Shown here: positions 17,066-25,252 of the stretch, piece by piece
How positions within the stretch are numbered: the first letter of the stretch is position 1
How the letters are laid out: every line of letters starts with the position of its first letter
Source: CALBPI01 sp038521865
Lineage (GTDB): Bacteria; Pseudomonadota; Gammaproteobacteria; Steroidobacterales; Woeseiaceae
NCBI GenBank assembly: GCA_038521865.1
Contig: JBCBKO010000007.1
Span: 19,770-83,769, forward strand
Length of the DNA: 64,000 bases
Reading direction: 5' to 3'
Notes under the pieces: model-generated
The model's database searches: none
What the model saw: the letters and a program-made list of their open reading frames with translations, nothing else
What the model was told of the DNA's origin: nothing
Position numbers and translations under genes: made by a program

Positions 17066-18307
17066 TTAGCTAGGCGATGTCAGACTCCGCAGCAGGTCGT
17101 CGTTATTGAGGTCGGGCCATGTCTGGATGGCCTGCGCTGCAGCCTTGCGGGATTTTTCTGAATTCCCGGCTGCCTGGTAGCGCTGAATCAAAGTGAGCAC
17201 GTCTTCCTTGCATCGCTTATCTAAAGTGTCGGCAACGTTGGTGCCGGTCAGAGTAGCTACTTCCGCCGACACGATATGCCGATCAACACCGCCGAGACTG
17301 TACTTGTAAGGTTCATTGCCGATGGTGAAATCAAATCGTTTCATGCCGTTCGCAATCGCCCAACGAATGCAGTGCGCCTGCGACATCAGTCCAACCGAAA
17401 GATCGCGGACGCGCTCGTCGCGCCCGGATACGTGGAACAGCACGTGGCGCTTCGCGCGGTCCACGTAGTTGGCCTGGGCGGCGACGGGCTGGCCGTCTTT
17501 CCACAAGATGGCGAGATAAACCATGCCTTGCGCCAGACCCAGCATGACCACTTCTTTAAACAACTCGGCGAGACGTGTGGATCGCTTCTGTCCTTTCTGG
17601 TGCACATGCTTCTGATACCAGAGCTTTGACAGGATGGTCACGTCACGGGTGTAAGTCTCCGGGCGCGACTTGTGGATGGTGAGTGCCGGATCTTCATCGA
17701 GTTGGCGAAGCAGTCGACGCAGCTTCTGTCTGGAGTTGGCGCTGAGCCCAGCAAGGTAGTCTTCAAAATGCGTCGGTAGCTCGATGTGCGGGCAAATGAG
17801 ATTGTTGGTCTGACCGTCGTTGATCAGATGCCGGTTGGCTTTGACTGCGAAAACGTTCGTATCGAAGGCGTTCGTGAACAAATTGAGCCGTCGCTCTGAA
17901 CTGTTGAAGTAGTTGAGGATGATCCTGGCGAAGTCCATTTTCGACACCTCACGGGCGAACGCTTCGCAAACCGCTTGCTCGACCTCGGGATCACATAGGA
18001 TCCCCGTGTAGTCTGCGTCGAACACGTGCCCTAGCATATCCAGTACGTTGGTCAGGCACGCGGCGCCCTTGCTCCATTGTGTCGTGACCATTAGTGGGAG
18101 CAAGCCCACACAGCGCCCGTCATCCGACCAGGCGGTCAGCACCCGAAAGTTGCCTGCGACGCGAGGGGCGATCGCACAAATGAAGTCGGAGGAAAGGTAG
18201 AGGTGGGCGTGAGGGTCGATGCTGTAGAGCTCGTCCCAGGTCAGTTCGATGTCGTGCAGTCGCTCAACGGTGGCGATGATCTCGATGCGCATGCTGCAGT
18301 CTGGCAT
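17066..18307 (-). CDS. FemAB/CelD-like GNAT acetyltransferase family protein
   Basis: 413-residue cytosolic protein of the BioF2-like / FemAB-related acetyltransferase group (the domain also seen in CelD/BcsL proteins). The recognisable core is at about 175-330: 'LSANSRQKLRRLLRQLDED', 'GMVYLAILWKDGQPVAAQ' and 'FDFTIGNEPYKYSLGG'. Members are linked to envelope polysaccharide or peptide modification, but the substrate is unknown. Start ATG 18307; ATG 18292 ('MRIEII') is an alternative. Divergent from the TonB receptor, with the Zur-like palindrome in the 114-base gap. Confidence 0.72.
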   Translation of the reverse strand: MPDCSMRIEIIATVERLHDIELTWDELYSIDPHAHLYLSSDFICAIAPRVAGNFRVLTAWSDDGRCVGLLPLMVTTQWSKGAACLTNVLDMLGHVFDADYTGILCDPEVEQAVCEAFAREVSKMDFARIILNYFNSSERRLNLFTNAFDTNVFAVKANRHLINDGQTNNLICPHIELPTHFEDYLAGLSANSRQKLRRLLRQLDEDPALTIHKSRPETYTRDVTILSKLWYQKHVHQKGQKRSTRLAELFKEVVMLGLAQGMVYLAILWKDGQPVAAQANYVDRAKRHVLFHVSGRDERVRDLSVGLMSQAHCIRWAIANGMKRFDFTIGNEPYKYSLGGVDRHIVSAEVATLTGTNVADTLDKRCKEDVLTLIQRYQAAGNSEKSRKAAAQAIQTWPDLNNDDLLRSLTSPS

Positions 18308-18332
18308 ATCCAGAGTAGTTCACGTCCAGAAT

Positions 18333-18350
18333 GTAATGGTATAACATTAC
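18333..18350. promoter_or_regulatory. Zur-box-like palindrome in the divergent promoter region
   Basis: GTAATGGTATAACATTAC, an 18-base palindrome with one mismatched pair. It closely resembles the proteobacterial Zur operator (core ATGTTATAACAT, as I remember it). It overlaps a possible -10 TATAAC (18340-18345) for the TonB receptor, so Zn-Zur binding would block transcription. The site lies between divergent genes and could control both. Confidence 0.65.
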
Positions 18351-18357
18351 GCCCCCC

Positions 18358-18381
18358 GTAAGCCGGATCAGGGCGGCTTAC
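18358..18381 (+). repeat. Perfect stem-loop in the leader of the TonB receptor gene
   Basis: Eight-base inverted repeat GTAAGCCG (18358-18365) / CGGCTTAC (18374-18381) with an 8-base loop, flanked on both sides by C-runs. It falls in the 5' leader between the Zur-like site and the ribosome site. No T-run follows, so it is not a terminator. Function unknown. Confidence 0.55.
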
Positions 18382-18421
18382 ACCCCCCCGAGCGACTAGA
18401 AAATTCATCCAGAGGGTCAAA

Positions 18422-20641
18422 ATGAGAATCAGACGTAAACCATTGCCTGCCAGCCTGATGCTGCTGGGGGCGACTATGGCGGCAGCGAATGCCCAGGACA
18501 CCCAGACCGATACCGACATCGACGAAGTCATCGTTCGTTCGTCGCCGCTCCGCACGAGCGTGAATGAAATTGTGCTGGGAACAACCGTTGTGGACCGCGA
18601 CGAGATTGTCCGTGACCTCGACTACACCATTGGTCAGACGTTGGCGCGTCAGCCGGGTGTCAGCTCGACGTTCTTTGGCCCCGGCGCCTCGCGTCCGATC
18701 ATTCGCGGCCTTGGCGGTGATCGTATCCGCATTCTGACCAACGACATTTCGGCATTCGACGTGTCAACGTCGAGCGGCGACCACCTTGTTGCCACTGAAG
18801 TCGGTACCGCTCAGAGCATTGAGATCATCCGCGGTGCGTCAACGTTACGCTTTGGTCAAAACGCGGTAGGCGGCATCGTCAATGTCTATGACAACCGCAT
18901 CGCTCGCAGCCTGCCGGAAGGTGGCTACGACCTCGAATTCAACGCAGCGCATTCCACCGTAGATGACGGCAACATCATCGGCGGTAGCGCTGACTTCGCA
19001 CTCGGCGAGAACTTTGTATTCCATCTGGATGGAAGCGATCGCGAATCCAAAGACTACGAAGTTCCCGGCTTCGCGAGCGAAGAGGCTGAAGAAGAAGGTC
19101 TCGAGAACCTCGTAGAAAACAGTAAGTCTTTGGCCACCTCCGCAACCGCTGGTCTGTCGTGGGTTGGGGAGAAGGGTTACCTCGGCTTCGCCGTGGGCTT
19201 CCAGGAAGGCAAATACGGCCTGCCAGGTGGCAAAAAAGAAGAAGAGGAGGAAGAGGGTGAAGATATCGACGGCTTTGTTACTGCTTTCGCCGAAGGCGAT
19301 GAAGAGGGCGGTATCACCATCGATTTCGAGCAGGTGCGTTTTGACATCGACGGCGAGTACAACTTTGACTCGGGCATCATCGAGACTGCCAAATTCCGCT
19401 TTGGTCTGGCTGACTACGAGCACACCGAGTTCGCTGGCGATGAGCCTGAGACGCTGTTCACCAACGACGAGTGGGAGATGCGCGCCGAGGCCTTCCTGGG
19501 CGACTTTGACTATGGTCGTGGCGTTGCCACCGGCACCATTGGCTTCACGCTAGCAGATCGTGAGTTCGAAGCGGATGGCGATGAAGCGTTTATCCCGCTG
19601 AATGAGCAGTCCAAGTGGGGCATCTTCGGGCTTGGTCGTTACACGTTCGATAACTACATCCTCGAAGCCAGTGCGCGTATCGACGGACAGGAAAACGAGA
19701 CGACTAATCTCGCATTCGAGGGTGGCAGTTTCAGTGACGACCGTACGACGTTCTCCGCGGCGTTCACCGGTATCTACCAGCTCGACGACACCAGCAGCAT
19801 CGGCCTGAACTTTGCGCGCTCTGAGCGCGCGCCGACAGCGGAAGAGCTGTTCTCGAACGGCTTCCATCCGGCGACCAGTGCGGTTGAGATCGGTGATGTC
19901 AATCTCGACACCGAGGTGGCGAACTCGATTGAGTTCTCATACCAGAAAGACATCGGCGCTCTAGGCTTTGGCGCAAACGTCTACTTCATTGACTACACCG
20001 ACTTTATTTTCCTGAGCCCGACGGGCGACTTCTTTGAAGAAGGCGAGCCGTTCCCGTTCGATGAAGGCTTCCCGGTATTTGCGTACCAGCAAGCCAACGC
20101 CGAGCTGTGGGGTTTCGAGATGGAAGTCGACTACCTTGCTGTTGACCAGGGCGACGTGCGCGTAACGCTGGATGGTCAGGTTGACCTCGCTCGCGGTGAA
20201 TCGACGGAGGCAACTTCGTTCGGTGGCATTGATAACGTTCGTGGTGAGTTCTCACCGCTGGGCGGCAACGCGACTACGGTGGACGCTGGCGATCTGCCGT
20301 TCTTCCCGCCGGTACGTTTCCTCGGTGGCATCAACATCGACTACGAGCCGATGAATGCAAGCCTGCGTTTCGAAGTGCAGTACGTGGCCGATCAGAATCG
20401 CGTAGGCGTAAATCCTGAAGGCAGTGAAGTGGACATCCCGGGTAGCACCCCGACCGATAACTTCACGTTCTTCAACGTCTACTTCGATATCGCGCCCATC
20501 CAGAGCGCCGAGAACGTGACCTTCTCACTGCGTGCGCGCAACCTCACCAACGAGTTTGCACGTTCGGCGACGTCGTTCCTGGCGCAGTCAGCACCGCTGC
20601 CGGGTCGTGACATTCGTTTCGGAGTGAACGTGCAGTTCTGA
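18422..20641 (+). CDS. ZnuD-like TonB-dependent outer-membrane receptor, probable zinc uptake
   Basis: 739 residues. Signal peptide, TonB box region ('IDEVIVRSSP'), plug domain (about 35-150, with 'SRPIIRGLGGDRIRILTND', 'GDHLVATEV', 'IEIIRGASTLRFGQNAVGG') and a 22-stranded barrel ending in 'RDIRFGVNVQF'. The plug order matches the ZnuD subfamily that imports zinc across the outer membrane. In this family an extracellular loop is often histidine-rich; here the equivalent-looking loop near residue 270 is acidic (KK then a run of seven Glu with Gly and Asp). ATG 18422 has GAGGG five bases upstream. The Zur-like operator upstream supports zinc control. Zinc as substrate is inference from both. 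Confidence 0.82.
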   Translation: MRIRRKPLPASLMLLGATMAAANAQDTQTDTDIDEVIVRSSPLRTSVNEIVLGTTVVDRDEIVRDLDYTIGQTLARQPGVSSTFFGPGASRPIIRGLGGDRIRILTNDISAFDVSTSSGDHLVATEVGTAQSIEIIRGASTLRFGQNAVGGIVNVYDNRIARSLPEGGYDLEFNAAHSTVDDGNIIGGSADFALGENFVFHLDGSDRESKDYEVPGFASEEAEEEGLENLVENSKSLATSATAGLSWVGEKGYLGFAVGFQEGKYGLPGGKKEEEEEEGEDIDGFVTAFAEGDEEGGITIDFEQVRFDIDGEYNFDSGIIETAKFRFGLADYEHTEFAGDEPETLFTNDEWEMRAEAFLGDFDYGRGVATGTIGFTLADREFEADGDEAFIPLNEQSKWGIFGLGRYTFDNYILEASARIDGQENETTNLAFEGGSFSDDRTTFSAAFTGIYQLDDTSSIGLNFARSERAPTAEELFSNGFHPATSAVEIGDVNLDTEVANSIEFSYQKDIGALGFGANVYFIDYTDFIFLSPTGDFFEEGEPFPFDEGFPVFAYQQANAELWGFEMEVDYLAVDQGDVRVTLDGQVDLARGESTEATSFGGIDNVRGEFSPLGGNATTVDAGDLPFFPPVRFLGGINIDYEPMNASLRFEVQYVADQNRVGVNPEGSEVDIPGSTPTDNFTFFNVYFDIAPIQSAENVTFSLRARNLTNEFARSATSFLAQSAPLPGRDIRFGVNVQF

Positions 20642-20663
20642 TCCGAGCGCGATGCGTTGAATC

Positions 20664-20698
20664 AGGCCTCTGCCGTCTCGGTGGCAGAGGCCTTTTTC
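20664..20698 (+). terminator. Rho-independent terminator after the TonB receptor
   Basis: Perfect 11-base stem AGGCCTCTGCC (20664-20674) / GGCAGAGGCCT (20683-20693) with an 8-base loop and a run of five T. Confidence 0.88.
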
Positions 20699-20760
20699 AT
20701 GCTGATCGCCGATATTTGCTCCCGATGATGTCAGTGGCGCGTTTGACGGTTTGCTAGCGT

Positions 20761-20766
20761 TATACT
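20761..20766 (+). promoter_or_regulatory. Possible -10 box (TATACT) directly before hldE
   Basis: TATACT ends six bases before the hldE ATG, which would put the first transcribed base at or beside the start codon. No ribosome site is present. TTGACG at 20743-20748 is only 12 bases upstream, too near for a normal -35. Suggests a leaderless or unusual start. Confidence 0.35.
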
Positions 20767-20772
20767 CTCGCG

Positions 20773-22191
20773 ATGGCTATTTCGATTCCTGATTTTTCCA
20801 CCGGTTCGGTACTCGTCGCGGGCGACGTCATGTTGGATCAGTACTGGTTCGGTGCGACACATCGCGTCTCTCCAGAGGCGCCCGTACCGGTTGTACATGT
20901 AGACGTGGATGAAGAGCGCGCTGGAGGTGCGGCGAACGTGGCGGTCAATCTCGCCATGCTCGGGTCCCGTGTTTCGCTATTGGGCGCCGCAGGCGATGAC
21001 GATGCGGCACTCCGGCTCGAGTCTCTCCTGCAATCGTCGGGCGTTGATACGAAGCTCATTCGTGATCCACACAGACCGACAACTACAAAACTGCGGGTAC
21101 TTTCACGCGGCCAGCAGTTGATTCGCCTGGATCGAGAAGAAACCGGCGCGCGGGCACTTTTGAAGCCCGCACTGGAGTCACAGGTTGCGGGTCAGCAGGT
21201 CGTCATCCTGTCGGACTATGGCAAGGGTGCGCTCAGCGATGTCTCCGAGCTCATCGATGTCGCAAAAGCCGCTGGTGCAGTTGTCCTGATCGATCCAAAA
21301 GGCAGCGATTTCTCGAAGTACAGAAATGCGAGCCTGATTACGCCGAACGAGAGCGAGTTTCGCGCCGCGGCTGGTGATTGGGCTAATGACGATGAACTCG
21401 AGGCGAAGGCTCGGCAGATGGTTGCGAACCTCAACCTTAAAGCGCTGCTCGTGACGCGTAGCCAGCGGGGAATGTTGCTCGTGACGCTCGACGATGAGCC
21501 GTTCCACCTCTCGACCGAGGCGCGTGAGGTCTTTGATGTGACCGGTGCCGGAGATACTGTGATCGGGACGCTGGGTGCAGCGATTGCGGCAGGCTGTGAG
21601 CTGCGAACGGCGGTCCAGCTTGCGAACCTGGCGGCCGGCAGAGTGGTCGGAAAAATCGGTGTTGCGGGCGTGACCCCAGCCGAGTTGCGTGTCGCGCTAC
21701 ATCGACGAGGAAAGGGTGGTCGTGAGTCTGTGGACGCCGCTTCGCTGTTGGCGCTGGTCGACGAGGCGAAGCAGAGTGGCGAGCGTGTGGTCATGACCAA
21801 TGGCTGCTTCGATCTGCTCCACGCAGGTCATGTCGCGTACCTTGAAGAGGCGAAGTCGCTTGGCGACAGATTGATCGTGGCGGTCAATGACGACGCTTCA
21901 GTGGAGCGCTTGAAGGGTCCTGGTAGACCTATCAACACCGTCGAGGATCGCATGATGGTATTGGCTGGCCTTGCGGCGGTCGACTGGGTTGTGCCGTTCT
22001 CTACCGACACCCCAGCGCCGCTCATCGAATCTGTGCTACCCGACGTGTTGGTCAAAGGTGGAGACTACGCCGTCTCCGATATTGCTGGTGGCGCTGCCGT
22101 GCTCTCCAACGGCGGTGAGGTGCGGGTGCTGAGCTTTCGTGAAGGGCGCTCAAGCACCAGCATTATTGAACGCATTCGCAACTCACACTGA
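20773..22191 (+). CDS. hldE: Bifunctional heptose 7-phosphate kinase / heptose 1-phosphate adenylyltransferase
   Basis: 472 residues, the usual HldE length. The N-terminal ribokinase-like domain (about 1-315; 'VLVAGDVMLDQYW', 'ERAGGAANVAVNLA', 'DVTGAGDTVIGTLG') phosphorylates D-glycero-beta-D-manno-heptose 7-phosphate. The C-terminal nucleotidyltransferase domain (about 335-472; 'TNGCFDLLHAGHVAYLEEAK' with the HxGH motif) adds AMP, giving the ADP-heptose precursor for the LPS inner core. The start is fixed by the kinase domain beginning at about residue 12. waaA follows 6 bases later in the same operon. Confidence 0.96.
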   Translation: MAISIPDFSTGSVLVAGDVMLDQYWFGATHRVSPEAPVPVVHVDVDEERAGGAANVAVNLAMLGSRVSLLGAAGDDDAALRLESLLQSSGVDTKLIRDPHRPTTTKLRVLSRGQQLIRLDREETGARALLKPALESQVAGQQVVILSDYGKGALSDVSELIDVAKAAGAVVLIDPKGSDFSKYRNASLITPNESEFRAAAGDWANDDELEAKARQMVANLNLKALLVTRSQRGMLLVTLDDEPFHLSTEAREVFDVTGAGDTVIGTLGAAIAAGCELRTAVQLANLAAGRVVGKIGVAGVTPAELRVALHRRGKGGRESVDAASLLALVDEAKQSGERVVMTNGCFDLLHAGHVAYLEEAKSLGDRLIVAVNDDASVERLKGPGRPINTVEDRMMVLAGLAAVDWVVPFSTDTPAPLIESVLPDVLVKGGDYAVSDIAGGAAVLSNGGEVRVLSFREGRSSTSIIERIRNSH

Positions 22192-22197
22192 CACTCC

Positions 22198-23460
22198 GTG
22201 CGACTCTTCTACAATATTCTGGTTATCGTCGGACTCCCATTCGTTGCGATCTACTGGTTAGTTCGTGCGATCTCCGACCCCGAGTACCGATCCGGTTGGT
22301 GGCAACGATTCGGCTTCGGTTATCCCCAAAGAGGTAACGAGCGCTACGTTTGGTTACACGCCGTGTCGGTGGGCGAGGTTCAGGCGTCCGCGCCGCTTGT
22401 GCACGCGATTCTGAAGCGGATGCCGGATGCAAAGGTTCTCATGACAACAGTGACGCCGACGGGCCGCGATCGGGTCGAGCTACTGTTCGGGGATTCGGTA
22501 ACCCATGCCTATGTGCCATACGACATTGGCGCGGCGGTGCGGCGATTCTATCGACACGTCCGACCTGATCTTGCCGTCATCATCGAGACAGAGTTGTGGC
22601 CCAACCTCTACCACTACGCAGGGGCGACAGGTATACCGCTGGTGCTTGCCAGTGCGCGTATTTCTCCTCGCTCGATGCCCAGATATCGCCGCCTGGTCGG
22701 TCTGTTCCGGGATGCGTTATCCAACGGCATTATCATCGCCGCGCAAAGTGAGGTGGACCGGCAAAGATTCGTCACACTCGGTGCGCCGGAACAGCGCACT
22801 TTCGTCAGCGGCAATATCAAGTTCGATGCCGCGTTCGACGACTCTGTAAGCGCGCAGGGCAAGCAGCTTCGCGAACAGCATTTCCCGCGTCGTCCGGTTT
22901 GGGTGGCGGGCAGTACCCACGAGGGCGAGGAAGCGATCGTGCTCGATGCACATCAACACGTGTTGGAGCAGGTCCCGGATGCGTTGTTGATTCTGGTGCC
23001 GCGCCATCCGCCGCGTTTTGATGAAGTCGCCGATCTGCTGGGCCGACGTGGGATTTCGTTCCGTCGCCGGACAGAAATGCACGGATCACTCGAGCAGTGC
23101 GCGGTTTTGCTGGGTGACACGATGGGCGAGCTTACGCAGTTTTACGCCGCCTCCGATATCGCCTTTGTCGGCGGCAGCCTGGTCCCGATCGGCGGGCATA
23201 ATCTGCTTGAGCCCGGGCGCCTTGGGTTACCGATTCTTACGGGGCCCCACTTGTTCAACGCTCAAGACATCGCGACGATGTTTACCGAAAGCGGTGCTGC
23301 GAATGTGGTCGTCGATGCCGAGTCGTTAGCAACCGAGGTCATCACGCTGCTGTCGGATACGGATGCGGGCAGGCGCATGACGAATCATGCGTTGACCCTA
23401 ATTAATGCCAATCAAGGCGCCGTAAACCGGTTACTAAACGCGCTCGAACCCATTCTCTAA
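22198..23460 (+). CDS. waaA: 3-deoxy-D-manno-octulosonic acid (Kdo) transferase
   Basis: 420-residue inner-membrane-anchored GT-B glycosyltransferase that adds Kdo to lipid A on the cytosolic side. N-terminal anchor (about 3-24), then 'WLHAVSVGEVQAS' with the catalytic Glu, 'IETELWPNLYHYA', 'VAGSTHEGEE', 'LLGDTMGEL' and 'GGSLVPIGGHNLLEP'. Whether it adds one or two Kdo residues cannot be read from sequence. GTG start at 22198, six bases after hldE. Ends convergently with tolC. Confidence 0.96.
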   Translation: MRLFYNILVIVGLPFVAIYWLVRAISDPEYRSGWWQRFGFGYPQRGNERYVWLHAVSVGEVQASAPLVHAILKRMPDAKVLMTTVTPTGRDRVELLFGDSVTHAYVPYDIGAAVRRFYRHVRPDLAVIIETELWPNLYHYAGATGIPLVLASARISPRSMPRYRRLVGLFRDALSNGIIIAAQSEVDRQRFVTLGAPEQRTFVSGNIKFDAAFDDSVSAQGKQLREQHFPRRPVWVAGSTHEGEEAIVLDAHQHVLEQVPDALLILVPRHPPRFDEVADLLGRRGISFRRRTEMHGSLEQCAVLLGDTMGELTQFYAASDIAFVGGSLVPIGGHNLLEPGRLGLPILTGPHLFNAQDIATMFTESGAANVVVDAESLATEVITLLSDTDAGRRMTNHALTLINANQGAVNRLLNALEPIL

Positions 23461-23470
23461 CGCTCGATGC

Positions 23471-24853
23471 TTACTCAGACAGCAGATTATTCACGACCTC
23501 AAGGTCTTGTACTCGCAAGGTGCCGGCCGACTGTTTGAGACGCAAAACGTTGATTAGATAATCGTAGCGAGCCCGCAGGAACTGAGTTCGTGCATTGAAC
23601 AAGTTGCGTTGTGCATCGAGAACATCGACGGTGGTTCGCGTTCCCACCTCAAAACCGGCTTGGGTTGCTTCGAGTGCGGTTTCCGCTGAGCGCAGTGCCT
23701 GACCCAAGGCTTTGGTACGAGAGATCTCGGTCAGCACACCAAGATAGCTGTCACGCGCGAGGCGTTCGGTTTCGCGTGCGAGCCTTTGCACACGCTCGCG
23801 GGCTGCGCGATGCAGATAAACTGCTTCCTTGACGCGTGATCCGTTGCGAAGACCCGTAAAGACGGGCACCGAGAACTGCAGACCGATACTTTCCTGGTCT
23901 GATCCGAACGCCGTATCAAAAAATGGAGAGCCCGCGTTGGATCGCTCGCCCGTCGAGTCCTGGTTTGTGCGCTGCACGACGAGGTCGAGCGTCGGGTAGC
24001 GGGCACCGCGGCGCACACTGACTTCTTTGCTCGCCGCTTCGGCGTTGATGCGACCTGCAACGAGGTCGAGGTTTTGTTCGAGCGCCAGTCGGACCCAGTC
24101 TTCCTCGACCGCCGGTTCTGGTTCTAGCAACGGAATCTCACCCTCGGGTTCAGCAAGGCTGCCGACACTCTCGCCGGTGATTTCGGTGAGCAGGTATTTA
24201 GCGGTCGCAAGGGTGCGCTTCGCGGCAATCTCATCGGCGACTGCCTGGTCGAAGGCGGCCTGTGATTCCTGAACATCGGTGATGGCGATCAAGCCGACTT
24301 CAAAACGCTTTTGTGACTGGTCGAGCTGCTTGGCAATCGCCTCGCGGTTAGCCTGACTTGCCTCTAGCGAGTCCTCAGCCGCAAGTACATCAAAGTAACG
24401 CTCGGCCACGCGGAGAAGGAGGCCTTGTTGAGCCGCCTCATAGGTGACGCGCGCTTCATCAACACGTTTGCCAGCCTGCTGCAGTCCGGCGATTTGTTGC
24501 CAGTTGAAAATCGTTTGCGTGAGCTGGATCTGCCATTGTGAGAACTCATTGTTTTGGCTCTCGAAAGGAGCGGTCACGTTGACGATCTCGCCGGTGTTGG
24601 GATCCGCCTGCTGAAACAGCTGGTCACCTGTAGATTCGGAGCGCTGTTCAAAGGCAGAGGCCGTGATTTGTGGGAGCAGCAGCCCGCGTGCTTGTGGCAC
24701 CAACTCCTCGTTGGCCAACCGGTTGGCTTCGGCCTCTCGGATAGTGGGGTCGGACTGGAGTGCCTGCTGATAGATATCCATCAGATCTTCGGCATACGAG
24801 GATTGCGCCGCAGCGCAAAAAGCGAGCAGCGATACGGTACGAAGTGCTTTCAT
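23471..24853 (-). CDS. tolC: TolC-family outer-membrane efflux/secretion channel
   Basis: 460 residues with a signal peptide ('LLAFCAAAQSSYAE') and two outer-membrane-efflux-protein repeats of alternating long helices ('LMDIYQQALQSDPTIREAEA', 'ALDVLDAQRN'-type segments: here 'TVDVLDAQRNLFNART'). Forms the trimeric exit duct for type I secretion and RND pumps. The order pcm-like, rhodanese, tolC, waaA is common in gammaproteobacteria. Length fits TolC rather than an OprM-type lipoprotein, and there is no lipobox. ATG 24853. Its own promoter and a palindrome lie just upstream. Confidence 0.92.
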   Translation of the reverse strand: MKALRTVSLLAFCAAAQSSYAEDLMDIYQQALQSDPTIREAEANRLANEELVPQARGLLLPQITASAFEQRSESTGDQLFQQADPNTGEIVNVTAPFESQNNEFSQWQIQLTQTIFNWQQIAGLQQAGKRVDEARVTYEAAQQGLLLRVAERYFDVLAAEDSLEASQANREAIAKQLDQSQKRFEVGLIAITDVQESQAAFDQAVADEIAAKRTLATAKYLLTEITGESVGSLAEPEGEIPLLEPEPAVEEDWVRLALEQNLDLVAGRINAEAASKEVSVRRGARYPTLDLVVQRTNQDSTGERSNAGSPFFDTAFGSDQESIGLQFSVPVFTGLRNGSRVKEAVYLHRAARERVQRLARETERLARDSYLGVLTEISRTKALGQALRSAETALEATQAGFEVGTRTTVDVLDAQRNLFNARTQFLRARYDYLINVLRLKQSAGTLRVQDLEVVNNLLSE

Positions 24854-24880
24854 CGGTATTTCCGGCTCGTTGGCGGCCTA

Positions 24881-24900
24881 GTGTTATAGTCGACTAACAC
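24881..24900. promoter_or_regulatory. Palindrome at the predicted tolC transcription start
   Basis: GTGTT...AACAC arms enclosing an AGTCGACT palindrome, slightly asymmetric. It lies just downstream of the predicted -10, where a TetR-type repressor would block. No regulator gene is nearby. Confidence 0.4.
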
Positions 24901-24930
24901 ACTATATCGGCGGCCCTACGGCGCGGTCAA
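24901..24930 (-). promoter_or_regulatory. Sigma70-type promoter for tolC
   Basis: On the minus strand TTGACC (24930-24925), 18-base spacer, TATAGT (24906-24901). Predicted start near 24894, giving a leader of about 40 bases before the tolC ATG. The -35 overlaps the end of the rhodanese gene. Confidence 0.6.
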
Positions 24931-25241
24931 TACCTGTTCAGGCTTTCATCCACTGTGAGGGCCCATCTGTCGACACCGCCAACGACGTTCATCGTGTCCG
25001 TGATGCCGTGGGTCGCCAGGTAGGCCAGTGCCTGCGCGCTGCGACCGCCGTGATGACACATCAGCGCAATCGGCCGATCGGTTGGAATTTCCACATAGCG
25101 TTCGGTGATCTCGCTGAGGGGGACGTTCATCGCACCGTCAATACTGACAAGAGATAACTCCTCCGGTTCGCGTACATCCACGAGGGTCCAGTCTCCGCGC
25201 TCCAGCGCGGCGGCAGCGTCGGCGGGTGAGCATTCTCTCAT
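24927..25241 (-). CDS. Rhodanese-like domain protein
   Basis: 104 residues, a single rhodanese domain. 'WTLVDVREPEEL' opens the fold and the active-site loop 'MCHHGGRSAQAL' contains the catalytic Cys near residue 62. Single-domain proteins of this type (GlpE/PspE-like) transfer sulfane sulfur or act as sulfur carriers. ATG 25241 starts 11 bases after the pcm-like gene on the same strand, so it is co-transcribed with it. No signal peptide, so cytosolic. Confidence 0.9.
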   Translation of the reverse strand: MRECSPADAAAALERGDWTLVDVREPEELSLVSIDGAMNVPLSEITERYVEIPTDRPIALMCHHGGRSAQALAYLATHGITDTMNVVGGVDRWALTVDESLNRY

Positions 25242-25252
25242 GTCGTTATCCC

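Noticed and set aside
3144..18307. Genomic island or prophage
   Set aside because: The region has less conserved genes, but no integrase, tRNA, repeats or clear base-composition break that I could see.
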